Program-made: the position numbers and the translations under genes
Shown here: positions 33,931-45,577 of the stretch, piece after piece
Position numbering within the stretch: the stretch's first letter is position 1
Layout: every line of letters starts with the position of its first letter
From: Aspidapion aeneum
Lineage: Eukaryota > Arthropoda > Insecta > Coleoptera > Brentidae
DNA: 64,000 nt
Direction of reading: 5' to 3'
NCBI GenBank assembly: GCA_963576565.1
Contig: OY755038.1
Coordinates: forward strand, 10,741,756 to 10,805,755
The notes under the pieces: generated by a model
What the model was told of the DNA's origin: nothing
Seen by the model: only the letters and a program-made list of their open reading frames with translations
Databases searched by the model: none

Positions 33931-35178
33931 TAGGTCAAAAAACACTCAAATAACATTTTCGGCGTTTTCTAAAAAATTCCTGGATACTAATGAAAATATT
34001 ATAGAAAGAACAAAAAAGACTAGTGACAAAGACGAGCAAATATTTGTTTCCCAAAATTACTCCCCTTTTATCCGTTTTAAAATAATATTATCAATTTTTA
34101 TTGTGTATTTAATGTTTATCGAGGAGTAGACAAAAATTTTGATTTGCACACAATTTTAACAAAGATTATAACGATATTTACCACTTGACGCTCACGTTGC
34201 TCCGAGCGTCAAATTACTATCTTTTGTCAAGGAGGCTATGAATTAAGCAGAAAAAAGAAGAAAAATCAAATTGGCAAAAATTAATATAATGGTTAATCAT
34301 TTAGAGATGGGTACTTCTTTTACTACTGTGCTGTGGCGCCATCTGTGGTATCTAATTTTTATAAGATTTTGGCCTGCGGTGACCTTCTTTCCTAAAAGTC
34401 CCGAATTTTTTAAAAATTTTCGCCTACGGCGAGACCTTTTTGTATTTAAAGATTTGATTTGTGCGCCACTTTTTTTTAACCAATACCCAAATTTTCTAAA
34501 GTTTTTGCATTTAAAAGTTTTCTAAATAAAAAAATAACCTGATGCAGCCAGAGAAAACAAAAGTTATTTTTTCGATTCTGCAGCGAAATTTTATTAATTT
34601 TCTTTATATTGTACAAGTTTTTTAAGCATATTAGCCTGCATAACCATCTTTTCCTAATATTTAGTTTTAAAAAATTTCGCCGCGATATTTTCTGAAAAGT
34701 CCTTAATTTTTCTAAACTTTTCCCTGCAGCGAAATTTTATTAAATAAGGTCTTTTTACATTAAACAATGTTTTATGCGGCAAAAGGTACTTCATTCTTCC
34801 AAAATTTTCTCCTGTGGCGCCAAAAGAAGTCCGTGCTACAATTGTTTCCGAAAAGTTCCTAATTTTTAAAAAAATTTTGCCTCAGTGCATTTTTTTTTAA
34901 TTTTTCATTAGTTTATTTATACAATGTTTCCTTTATCCTGAGGTGTGTTAAGCCATCTTACCTAAGGACTTTACGATAAGTGTCCTTAATATGATCCCCC
35001 TCCGGTAGTAGTATTTTTCGCATTATTTATGCTAAGAGTTACTTATCAAGCCGTTATAAAAAATAATTGAAAATAAGAAAATACGGCCCCTATTTTTTTT
35101 CTAAGTTCAAGAGTCGCCCCTGTGGAGCACCTATTAGGAAAGTATTAGATGAGAAATGCGCGATAATGCACTATACAT
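33931..35178. repeat. Degenerate ~80-bp repeats (34,340-34,930) in unassigned DNA
   Basis: Strings such as CCTAAAAGTCCCGAATTTT, AAAGTCCTTAATTTTTC and AAAATTTTCGCCTACGGCGA recur about every 70-90 bp with heavy divergence. Similar units occur at 6330-6720. The 84-codon frame at 34,271-34,525 is part of this and not a gene. The rest is unassigned. Confidence 0.45.
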
Positions 35179-37061
35179 GGGCGTACGCAGCATGAAATTT
35201 AGAGGGGGGGCAAATGCAAAAAGTTAAAAATAAAATAAATATTTTTTAAAATAAACAAAAAATAAACAAAAACGAACATACACACACATCCCCCCCCCAA
35301 GACATATTCCTGAATGTGCCACTGCTATTACAGTAGATCGAAATATCAGAGATCTTCAGCAAATCTGCTTAAAACCTCTTCTTCTACTTATTTATTTATT
35401 AGACTGTCGATGTTAAGAAGCTGTGTGCTTATAGCCCTAGCCCTAGCGGTATCAGAAAGTTTCAACCCAAAAAAATCTACTGCTTTGCTATGCAGATTTC
35501 CAGGGCTGACACAGTGGATAGTGAGGTTCAACAAGGTGTCCTAAGTGCATGGGACTTTTCCCGCCCACATAAAATTCATTCATTCATTTATGCTACTTGT
35601 TTATTGTTTTCTAAAACTAATGTCGGGTGTACAGCGTGTCCCATTTTCGATGGGATTAAATCGGAAACTCGGTTATTATTAAAGATATTGATTTTCTGAT
35701 TGCACCTTACCGTGCTCTTTTTTTGAGCCCTTAAAAATGGCGTAATCAGATTTTTGCTATACCCCGTAGTTAGGCTAATACAGGGAGTTTTTGAAAAAAT
35801 TGTATTTTTAATAATCCCTTGTATCCCGCTTATTTTGCGAGATACTTTTATTCTGTAAAAACATTTTTATGGCAACTTTTTTAGAAGAAAATAATGACGT
35901 CAATTTTTTAAAATATTGTTTAGTTTTTGAGATATGGTATTTATCATAAAAAAATTAAATACGGACCTGGATTTTTTTTATTACTATTTTAATTGGTTTC
36001 ATGCTAGTATTATCATAAAATAATAAAAATTTAAAAAATTTTGTTTTAAGGTAAAAAAAAATTAGTCCGAACCTGGATATTTCCAACATAAATATAAACT
36101 AAAAATTGCTAGTAAAACAATTTTTAGTTTAACTGTTTTGATACTTAGCATATTAAAATCGTTTTACGTTAATTTACAGATTTATTTGAAACAAAGTCTA
36201 CAAAAAAAACAAATTATAAAAAATAACTCATTTTTCTGATTACCATTATGTGTAAGACATTGTTGGCATTTTTGAGTAATTTTTCTTACCGCATTTTGCA
36301 TAAAAATATTTCTGCCATTTAAATATTGGGATTTTGTTGCTTGAATGAAGCAGTCAAACATATCACATTTTTCAAAATCTGGATATGGTCGATTTCTAGC
36401 CAGTTTAAAATAATTGTAAGCCATTCACAAAAATGACAAGTAAAATGACAATGTCAATTCCACGCTTTTGTTTTGTAAATTTCACGACCTGCTGTTCGGT
36501 TATCAAATAATTAGTATGATATTATTTTTGTAACTTTTTAACGTTTTTTACTTTATTTATAAATCTTTTAATTATCATTTCAAAACAGATAAACTAAAAA
36601 TCGTTCAACTAGTGTGTCTTGCAATTTTTAATTTATAATTACGTTGGAAATTTCCAGGTTCGGACTATAATTTTTTTTTCAAATATTACATAGTTTTTTT
36701 TAACTTTAAATCAAAAAAATATTAAAGTTTTATCATTTTAAGGTAATAATCGCATGGAACTAATCAAAGTAGTAATAAAAAAATCCAGGTCCGTATTTAA
36801 TTTTTTTATGAAAAATACCATATCTCAAAAACTAAACAATATTTTTAAAAATGAACGTCATTATTTTGCTCTAAAAAATATCTCTAATAATAACCGAGTT
36901 TCCCATTTAATCCCATCGAAAATGGGACACGCTGTACACTGTCCTAGTGTCCGGTGTTTAGTTTTTGTTAGAAATTAGGAATATATTAAAGTTATTATCT
37001 ACATATTTTCAACATTTAGTGGGGGGCAAATGCCCCTCTCTGCCCCTCGCTGCGTATGCCC
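35179..37061. mobile_element. Possible outer TIR element around a foldback
   Basis: GGGCGTACGCAGC at 35,179 and GCTGCGTATGCCC at 37,049 are 12/13 inverted, each next to a G-rich GGGGGGCAAATGC block. This is the look of hAT-type ends (CATGGGCGTACGCAG). If real, the foldback at 35,628-36,938 is nested inside. No 8-bp duplication could be matched, so the outer element is tentative. Confidence 0.4.
35628..36938. mobile_element. Large foldback element, arms >350 bp
   Basis: Left arm 35,628-36,130 and right arm 36,580-36,938 are reverse complements. They begin TGTACAGCGTGTCCCATTTT and share CTCGGTTATTATTA, ATTTTTGAGATATGGTA-like and CCAGGTTCGGACTA blocks. The left arm carries about 180 extra bases. 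The unpaired centre (36,131-36,580) contains an 80-codon minus frame (36,424-36,182), Cys-rich near its end (CQQCLTHNG), which I cannot identify; it may be captured or residual coding DNA. Confidence 0.8.
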
Positions 37062-37188
37062 GAAATATGTCTTACGCAATCTTTAAAATAAAAATTGTTA
37101 AAAAAATGCGTATTATGAATATTATATTATTATTTTATGATGAGGTTTAAAATAATTTAAAATATGATAATATAAAAAAATGTGTTAT

Positions 37189-37624
37189 TAGATAGTTTAA
37201 GTTGTGCTACGTATTTTTACGTAAGCATGAGATTTGACAGATACGCAAGCGCACTTCGTCACACCGTCGTCAAGGTCACGTTAGGAGCTTACGTATTTAC
37301 GTTAGCTTACGGCAGTCTGCGGGCACCTTAACGTTACCAAATAATAGAATTGGTTGATTGACCGATCGAAAAATGAGGCCTATACGATAATTTCCGCTTC
37401 CAGTACAAACGATTCTTTGCAAATATATTCCTACTGTAGTTGAAAAGACAAAAAACAAAATTGTAACATCAAAAAAACACAAGTGTCGTATTCCATATTC
37501 TCTGCTATTAGTAGACTTGTTATGGTAACGTAAAAACATTCAACTTAAACTCAAATTTGGAACAAAACGTAGAGCGCTTAACGTGCAGTTTTACGTAAAA
37601 ATACGTAGCACAACTTAAACTATC

Positions 37625-37626
<2 letters not shown>
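37189..37626. mobile_element. Mariner-type MITE family A, copy 3 (inverted)
   Basis: 438 bp, TA-flanked, in opposite orientation to copies 1 and 2 and colinear with copy 2 over its whole length. It abuts a (TTA)n microsatellite. Confidence 0.9.
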
Positions 37627-37656
<30 letters not shown>

Positions 37657-37657
37657 G
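37626..37657. repeat. (TTA)n microsatellite
   Basis: About ten TTA units directly follow the right TIR of the MITE. Confidence 0.9.
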
Positions 37658-38039
37658 GCAACACCTTTCCGTCTACATTGTTTGCACACCACTGGTATGT
37701 AATATAAACCACGACATTTATTAAAAAGTCAGGTCCAATTTTTTGCCGTAAAACTTCAGAAACATCTAATAAAACTCGGCTTGCTACTCTATAGTAAATT
37801 CAGGCATAGCGATGCAAAAAATTTGAAATTCGATTAATACACTGATCTTAAAAGTTTTATTTCTGTTAATTTGCTAAAAATACTGGTCATGTGGCAATGG
37901 TGCCTTCAGATAAAAGTAAAACAATTCCCAAGATTTAACAGACATCAAGAAATAGAGCAAGATATGAACTACTCAAGATAATGAACGATAGAGCTAAAAT
38001 GATTTTCTACTTAGTTTTGTTTGTTCATTAATAAACATT
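37658..38039. other. Unassigned stretch
   Basis: Nothing is recognised. Confidence 0.3.
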
Positions 38040-39020
38040 TGATTGAGTTCTGGAATTAGGCGGTTCTTGGAAGAGGTATTACTATAAGTGTTTTTCTGAA
38101 TTATATAAATAATGTAGCAGTGGCGTATATAGAAAAAAGTTTCGGGGTGGGCCCGAGACAGTTTTGGGGGGGCCGAGACCTCATGAGGCTGTATTTTATG
38201 CTATTTTATGTTTGTATTCATGAAATATGTGGAAAATAACCAAAAAAATCATAGCTTCGGGGGGGGGGGGGGGGGGTCGGGCCACCCAGGCCCCCCCGTA
38301 TATACGCCACTGTAATGTAGGAAAATCATACATACCTGTTTAATTTTTATCTATTAAACTTCACATTATCACTTCTTTATATTTGTTTAATGTTATAACT
38401 ATTCAATTTTTGTATTCTAATATTTATACTCTTAGGTTTTATTAACTTTTTTTGTGTTTGTTGAAAATATATTTATTTAGCAACATTTTAAACGTTGATT
38501 GAATAAAATTATTCAATCAACTGTTAAATATACTTAGTATTACTGTTTAGGTTTGGTATATTATATTGATTAAAAATGCCGATTTTAGGGAAACGAAAGG
38601 TTTGTAGTTAATTTTGGAAAAAACAGAAAAAGAAACAATATTTTAAAACGCTGGAAACAGCTATAATAAAAAGGTTTAAAATTAAAATAAAATATTTTAA
38701 ATATTAAAATTTAACATATCCAAGTTAAAAAAAAATCCTTAAATGAAATAAACTTAAGGAAACTCACCCACCCGGCTTGTACCCCCAACTTGCAGTTGAT
38801 TGGTTTGAACTCTAATGCTAAAGCGCGTCGTAGAGAAAGAGATAGACTGTGCTTTAAACGCTCCAGACAAAGAGGTAAAACACCAGCGTAAGCTAGACAT
38901 GAGTCGACTTAGAAAACCGTTACAAATCAAAATTACACAGTGTGTTTTTTAAAAATTGAAAATAATTGTTAAATTTGTTTCCAGTGACAAAATATAAATT
39001 ATTGTGGCTCAAAGGACATA
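38040..39020. mobile_element. Family D solo-LTR-like repeat, copy 4, truncated, with nested MITE
   Basis: Same orientation as copy 3. It shares GTAGGAAAATCATACATACC, the hairpin (38,494-38,505 with 38,510-38,521), and GTGGCTCAAAGGACATAT at its right limit. Both termini are lost. It is interrupted at 38,118-38,312 by the hAT-type MITE. Confidence 0.75.
38118..38312. mobile_element. hAT-type MITE, copy 2, 8-bp TSD
   Basis: CAGTGGCGTATATAG ... TATATACGCCACTG, 195 bp, with TAATGTAG duplicated exactly at 38,110-38,117 and 38,313-38,320. Reverse orientation relative to the copy at 19,175. It contains a long G run. Confidence 0.93.
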
Positions 39021-39137
39021 TATACAATTGGTAGATGGATAAATAGGGTCTCGTACAACTAAAATCGTGAATGAGTATTCCTCTCACATCCTCATATAAT
39101 ACCTAACGGTTTCCGAATATGCAGATTTTGAATCAGA

Positions 39138-39200
39138 GCCTTGGTAGCTGAGATGGAAGAGCGTTAGCAACAGGTCGCTGGTTCAAATCCAGCCTGAGGT
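39138..39200 (+). tRNA. Truncated tRNA-like sequence (probable SINE head)
   Basis: Acceptor-like GCCTTGG/CTGAGGT (with G-T pairs), the A-box TAGCTGAGATGG, a perfect T-arm GCTGG-TTCAAAT-CCAGC and the B-box GGTTCAAATCC. Only about 14 nt lie between the D- and T-arms, too short for an anticodon arm plus variable loop, so this is not a functional tRNA. Likely the pol III head of a tRNA-derived SINE. Confidence 0.5.
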
Positions 39201-39714
39201 AAAATCTTTTTACCCAACTCTAGCACGGCGAAAGGAGGGGTAATGTTTTTCGATTGTTGTATTTATGTAAGCTGGCGTCACGCTAAAGGCTAAACGGCTG
39301 AACCGATTTTGCCAAAAAAGGTGTAGTGGAATTGCTACTGATCACAAAGATTCTATAGGCTATATTTTTTAAACAGGAATTAACATGGCGGTCCTCAGAC
39401 GCCATTTTGTCACATGATATAGGCTTTAAGGCATACGAATTATCTAAATTTTAGGCGATTTCATTGAAATTCCTTTGATTACCCATTGCAAATGTCCTCT
39501 AATTTGCTGTAGTTACTTTGTAGTCCTCCCTGCCTCCACCCATCTCCCCTCCTGTTAATCCCCCCACCCTATTCAAAAATCATATACGCATAATTTTACC
39601 AAATATAGAGCGATTTCAAAAATTCTTTCTTCATACGCTTTCAGATTTATTTTCCAACACCATTTTACTAGTTACCCCCCCCTCCCCGCCTCTTCCTCTC
39701 GCCTCCCCGCCATC
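39201..39714. other. Unassigned stretch
   Basis: C-rich near 39,676-39,712; no gene is seen. Confidence 0.35.
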
Positions 39715-39899
39715 CTTATTAGTAGGGTTACCAGATGAAAACGTCTCTAACCAGGACCAGCCGTCAAGAAAATCCGGACAAAATCCGGACAAAATCCGGA
39801 CGTCAAAATTTTTTCGATGCCACACACAAAAAATTACCTTTTTTTGTAAATTAAAACAATAACTAATAAATAACATAATATACCTACTATTTTATAGGT

Positions 39900-40170
39900 A
39901 CTTTTCACTGCTTTGTATTTTATTCAACAGCGTTGAATTTTTAGGCAGAAGTACAAAATCGTAAAATTCTGACCAGCTCATATTTCTTAAATTGTATGAA
40001 GTCATGAGTATTCCTTTTACAGAAGATAAAAGCAGCCTATTTCTTTCTTTGGTCTACTGGGTAGAAATACTTGCATTAAAATATTTTGCCCATTTTTCGT
40101 GGGTAGGCAGATTGTGGTCATCAGAATTAGAGTTGTCTGATATGTACTTTTTTAGATTACAAACTTCATC
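39900..40170 (-). pseudogene. hAT transposase C-terminal remnant
   Basis: The minus strand reads DEVCNLKKYISDNSNSDDHN, HEKWAKYFNA, a stop, then TKERNRLLLSSVKGILMTSY, NLRNMSWSEFYDFVL and LLNKIQSSEKY. The pattern (W)..ERNRL..vK..L...yN and EF...L is the hAT family C-terminal dimerisation region. The preceding ERxFS segment and the whole catalytic core are deleted. Its position inside hAT-type TIRs supports the call. Confidence 0.75.
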
Positions 40171-40248
40171 AAAAAAATTTGTTTGTGCTTAAGACCACAC
40201 GGCAGAAGTGTAAACTTCAACAAGGCGAAATTAATAATACTACTTTAA

Positions 40249-40551
40249 GCGGGGTCTTCACATAACGTTTTACCTTACGTCTTGCCTGTCAGTCAAAAGG
40301 TTGAAGTATGACGGTTAAAAGACTAGCGTAGACACTTGATAGTTTTAACGTACGTTTTTAGATCAGTTTTCGATACAAAACGATGGTTTTATTGGAAAAC
40401 AATGCGTGATCCGGTCAGTTCTCTAGGCGGTCTTCCGTCTTAAATCAGTTCAAGTAAAACGTCCGTTTTTCCGTCTACACACACAGTTTTACTTGATGCG
40501 TTTTGACTGAACAGGCAAGATGTAAGGTAAAACGTTATGTGAAGACCCCGC
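40249..40551. mobile_element. TTAA-flanked MITE nested in the hAT element
   Basis: TIRs of about 45 bp start GCGGGGTCTTCACATAACG; TTAA is present on both sides (40,245-40,248 and 40,552-40,555). 303 bp, non-coding. TTAA duplications point to piggyBac or Kolobok. It is younger than the host hAT element. Confidence 0.9.
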
Positions 40552-40742
40552 TTAAAGGTGAATTCACACTGCTAAATTTATCGACGATTATTGTTTAATT
40601 ACATTTTTTGAAACTAGTTTATTTTGCATTACTTGGTGTTTATAAAGGCGGCTACTTTAAAATCCACCCGGACCCACGCGGACGTAGTAAAAATCCGGAC
40701 ATGTCCGGATTAATCCGGACGTCTGGTAACCCTACTTATTAG

Positions 40743-41104
40743 TAATAGTTATGTTATATATTTATTTTTTTTTATTATTATCTTGTTTATCCCTTGCCCT
40801 TATGGCACTAAATTCTCCTCGTTATATAAAAATATGATTTTTTCATCTTGTTTTTTAAGAGAAAGATTTGCAAAAAGCTTTTATTTCCTTTTGCCCTGTT
40901 TAATAATTAATATGGGAGTCGGTAAACATCAGTGCTCTTTGCTTTTAGTGGGATTTTACCAAACATATAACCTAAGGCAAGAGTATATCAAAACCCCGGA
41001 ATATATGGAAATCATATTTTCTGAGTTCGTAAGAGCCTTCGCTTCAAAGTAAATGCGAAATATGAAAACGAATTAGGAAAAAAGTTTAAATTCTAATAAA
41101 TTCA
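40743..41104. other. Unassigned stretch
   Basis: An 89-codon plus frame (40,783-41,052) has no motif that I recognise and is not called a gene. Confidence 0.35.
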
Positions 41105-42487
41105 ACAGTGGTACTCGTGCTCATGCCTAGGAAACTCAATGCAATTTGACAGGTCGTTAGGTTAAAGTTCTCACTAAGCTCACAAGAGGCACTGCGGTCG
41201 CGCGTTTGTTCCTTATTCTATTTTTTTTGAGAATTATCTGTGGTTTGGATTTTCCGTCCACCTTTTTTTCAGGTAGAAAACCCTCTTCCACCGCATTTTA
41301 TTTCGGGTTCATTTAAAATCTATCTTTTTGGCTTATGTAGGTAATCTTTGCTGCTGTGACGCATTAAATTTTGTTAAATTTGTAACTTTTGCAATTTAAA
41401 TATAAAAGAATAAGAATTTCTAGTTGCTTTTCTGGGTGAAGTGTCTAAAGTTCAGACGAGTATAAAATGCATAGTTTTTCGAGAAATTTTAAGGTAAGTT
41501 TTCTTATTTTCTCATTTGAGGTTAGATTGGCATTTGATAAAATTTGTATTGGTAGTGTCTTTTTACCTTCTTATCGCTTACTCTACGGAACTCTGAATAC
41601 AGGTTTAAAATGCCTGGTAGGTGCCTTATTTGCCCATGGACTAAGCACAAATTTAGTGTTAATTTTATGTCTATCCCTTTCGTTTGATATTAAGTAAAAG
41701 GGGGGGGGGGCTTAATTGATGAGTAAACGAGGGATTACCCAGCAGCGTAATGTACTTTAAATAAATTTATTCCTTAATTTTAAATCTTACCATAATCTAG
41801 TACCTATGATTAATGTGGTCATAAGTTGATTTTTTTTATTGTTTTCAGCTTTTCGATGATATGTGTGACCACTGATAAGCTATATATATACTGCTTTGAA
41901 ACATACCCTACACAACTTACAACCAGGGCGAGGAGGTACTTTTAAATCATGTCAGATTTTCGTCGAGGTGTTAAAAATAAGACACTTAAGAATGATTCTC
42001 TTCACGAACAACTGTTTCATTATTTATTCACTCATCACTCACCAGAAATGTTAAAAACAAATTTAAATATACTAGACAGTGTTTGGTTTTGCATTATATT
42101 TTATTTTACCAATCAATTAGACTATGTATTATTTCATCAATAGTTAGTCGTTAATTTGTAGCTTTTTTTATAATAATAAAAACTCATTTAAAAAATGTTT
42201 TATTTATTGCATTTTATGTATCATTTTCAATCTGTTTATATATTATAAAGACATTGTATGTCTTTATAAAATATTGACTGATTAAAAATATCAAAAAAAA
42301 ACTTTAAAATTAAAGAAAATTTATTATAAAAGGCGATTCAAATTTCCCGCCTCGGCTTTTAGTTCGTCACTAAGCTCTGCAGTGGGCGCCACAGAGCTAA
42401 CGACCTGTCAAACAGCCGGAGTTGCCTATCTAATAAAAACTCACTGAACCGCGCCGCAAATCCTTTATCTATGCTCGTGCTACACTA
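41105..42487. mobile_element. Putative TIR element, decayed
   Basis: Imperfect ends CAGTGGTACTCGTGCTCATG and (inverted) TAGTGTAGCACGAGCATAG, plus a perfect 16-bp inverted pair TTTGACAGGTCGTTAG / CTAACGACCTGTCAAA at about 41,147 and 42,397. Inside are small unrecognised frames (41,467-41,697; 41,949-42,143). No clear duplication. hAT-like by ends only. Confidence 0.4.
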
Positions 42488-43879
42488 AATTTTATTGTGC
42501 AAAAGCATAAAATTCTATAAATACCCAGTTTAACCAAAAATTAACTAAAATTATGCCACAATAATAGAATCATAACAAAAACAAGGATTTTTGTAAAAAG
42601 GATTGAGATTTAAATACACATTTCCAAATGAAATGTTTTCACTAATTTGGAAATATTTATTTAAACTTTGCTATTGCAGCCAAATGGATCCCAATCCTTT
42701 TTAGGAAATGCCGTTTTCGCGTATAGTTTTTGCAAAGTCAGTAGAACAAAGATAAAAGCCGACCATCGGCATATCCTTTATAGAAAGTGACATGGGCGGC
42801 GGTAGATATACTCATGAAAATTATTTCATTTAATTATGGCGTAAACTAAAGAAACAAAAATAGATAATAAAACTTTCTATTCCTACACCTACAGGAATGA
42901 CACTGATTTATTTTCTAACTCTGCATACTGCCGACTAAAGGGGTTCCGAAAAGCACACCTGAAAGCAATTAAAAGCGCATCTAAAAAAAATCTGCCAATC
43001 AGGTGCCGTCTATCCACCTGGGCTCGGTCGGTCGGAAAACAAATACTTTGTGGTCGAACCGCAAAGAGCTGCGCCTCTTCACTGTCGGTAGGGTTGAAAT
43101 TATACCAGGAAGATTTTATATGAATTTGGATAACTTTTGAAGGGCAGAATGAAGCAAAATTTCATGAAATCGATAGAACCCCGCATTAGAAGTTATTCAA
43201 CTATACTTTTTTACATGAAATTTTTTTAAAGATTTGGATAATATTGAGTGTTGTTTTATAATTTTTTCAATTAATAATTCCATAATTTTTTTAATGGTAA
43301 AATTAGTTTTGATTCACCTGGATTCTCCAGGAAAACGATTTTCATTTTTAAAAGTATTAAAGGTAGTTTCTTTAACTTTTTATTCGACAGTCTTTAACAA
43401 CATTGCTTGTTCAAGTTTATTCGGTCAAATTGGTTTTCTTAAAGACCGTCTTTCGATCCTTTAAGACTTCATTAAATTAGAGACTACAAAAGCATCATGG
43501 ACACAGCTGACGGGGGAGGTTGACTTCCATTAATCTTTTTTTTAAACTCTTCAATATAATCTAAGTTTGGTCAATCCCATCTATTTTAACATTTATATAT
43601 TATTCATAAACTAAAAAAAAATTATGCTTTTTAAACTGAGAAGTTGAAATTTAATAGATTCTAAAGTTTATAGGGGAACATCTATTTTTATGAGCTCGGT
43701 GTGAAATTTTATGTGGGAGATTTTATGTACACCACTTCTTCCAAACTTTTAACAGCGCACCTATCTCAAAATCTTTTATATTACTAATACTAAATAGAAG
43801 CTCTTTCATAATTTAAAATTTTTAGGTGATAGTGACTGAGGGCGGCGGTAGAGAGGACTGTGCAACAAAACGGGTTTTG
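42488..43879. other. Unassigned stretch
   Basis: No gene or repeat is recognised. The 76-codon plus frame at 43,234-43,464 lacks any motif. Confidence 0.35.
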
Positions 43880-44805
43880 AATATACAAAATTTTGTTGCT
43901 ATTTATAAATTTTATATATTTTTTATGTTGATATTGTTTTCTGCATCATTTGTCTGCAAGAATATCTTAAGAAGAAAGAAAGTCAATTTATGGCAACCAG
44001 CGACTTGTTTTTTGGCAGATTTTCAGGATTCGCTATATTTGTATTTAACCATATAAATAAGATACTTAGCAGAAGCCGAGGGTGTTCACTCGAGCATTCG
44101 ATTTGACGCCCCGAAGTGCTCGGCAGCTCTTCCCCTTTTCTTGAATGGGTTGAATTTAAGAATGTTCATCTCTCAATCAGTTTTTTTTGTAAAAAAAATT
44201 GTCTTAGATCAAAGCAAATTGCTTTGAAATAAAATATTTACTTGATTTAGCACAAAAAATGTCTTGTCTCTTTATTTTAATGTGAAACAGAAATTGTTTT
44301 ATTATAAATTGAAACTGAATTAATCTAAGGCACCGTTTTCTCTGAAAGCAAAATATTACTTATATGAAGACAATTGGCCTTTTTACAAAATGGAGTATAG
44401 TATAACAAAACAATTAAAGAAGAAAAATAAAGTCTCACGTCAAGATTAAACGCTGCGTTGAACTAAAAAAAAATATTTTAATTCAAAACAATTTATTCAA
44501 GAAAAGAACGTGTTTTCATTGTACACAAAATTTTTTACCGTGTATAAGTTTTTATATATTTTTATATTGATATTATTTTCTGGTTTATTTACATGCATGA
44601 ATATCTTAGGAAGAAAGAAGGAAAATGTATGGCAACAAGCGACTTGTTTTTTGGCAGGATTCGATGTATTTTTATTAGAGTTGTATTCAACCATATAAAT
44701 AAGGTAGCAGATGCACCGGCCGAGGGTGTTCACAGACTCGAGAATTTAATTTTACTTCCGGAAGCGCTCGGCAACTCTTTTTTTTTTAATGGGTTGAATT
44801 GAAAA
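43880..44805 (+). repeat. Direct duplication flanking repeat E copy 2
   Basis: 43,880-44,165 and 44,515-44,805 are similar (ATGGCAAC.AGCGACTTG, CCGAGGGTGTTCAC, CTCGGCA.CTCTT, AATGGGTTGAATT). They lie about 630 bp apart and flank repeat E copy 2 (44,247-44,520), which matches 22,262-22,620. The GCGACTTGTTTTTTGGCA string also resembles part of family D. The layout LTR-like repeat, short centre, LTR-like repeat could be a small TRIM-like element, but the ends were not resolved. Confidence 0.5.
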
Positions 44806-44996
44806 GCATGCAACCTTTAGCGTTATACATAATTTAAGAGTGGCAGGCATTTGCAAAAAACTATACCTATCTAAGTATATACGTAATAGTTACAAAATAA
44901 GATATTTAATTTTTTTTATAATTTTTCGACTGTCATCAGTCTCTGTATCATCAAACTCTCTTTAAAAATACTCTGCCAATCTATGGGCACCTAAGC

Positions 44997-45534
44997 TCAC
45001 ACTAGGTACTATAGTTATAGTGTGAGATAATATAATCAAAAACTGAAATATATTTTTTTCAACTCCAGACTCAATTACCTTTCGTTTGATACCACACAAG
45101 CCATGTTTTAACTTAAACTCAAATTTTTTCAATCTACCCCCCACCCTTTTAAAAAAAACTAAAATGTATTTTGTTTAACTCCAGACTCAATTACCTTTCG
45201 TTTGATATCACACACGCCATATTTTCACTTAAACTCTAATTTTTGACATCTACCCCCACCCTTTTTTTAAAAATAAACTAAAATTCATTTTTTTTAACTC
45301 CAGACTTAATTACCTTTCGTTTGATATCACACACGCCATATTTTCACATAAACTCTAATTTTTGGAATCAACCCCCACCCTTTTATTTGGCTTGCGTTCG
45401 GTGGATTTTGTTCATTTTTAAATGGGACCATCACGGCCCAAGACCCAACTTAGGTACCAAATTTCATTAAAATCGGACAAGCGGTTTTTGAGTTATGCGG
45501 GTTGGTCGTTACAGACAGACATACAGACAGACAT

Positions 45535-45577
<43 letters not shown>

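Larger units (their letters stand above)
39723..40734 (-). mobile_element. hAT transposon, internally deleted, 8-bp TSD
   Basis: Ends TAGGGTTACCAGA and TCTGGTAACCCTA, with CTTATTAG duplicated at 39,715-39,722 and 40,735-40,742. Subterminal AAAATCCGGAC is repeated three times on the left and in inverted form on the right, as expected for transposase binding sites. A transposase C-terminal remnant lies inside on the minus strand, and a TTAA-flanked MITE is inserted at 40,249-40,551. Confidence 0.92.

Noticed and set aside
41608..41690. THAP-like zinc finger start (MPGRCLICPWTKHK)
   Set aside because: Only the first CxxC is present; the spacing and the later Cys/His and aromatic residues of THAP are absent before a stop.
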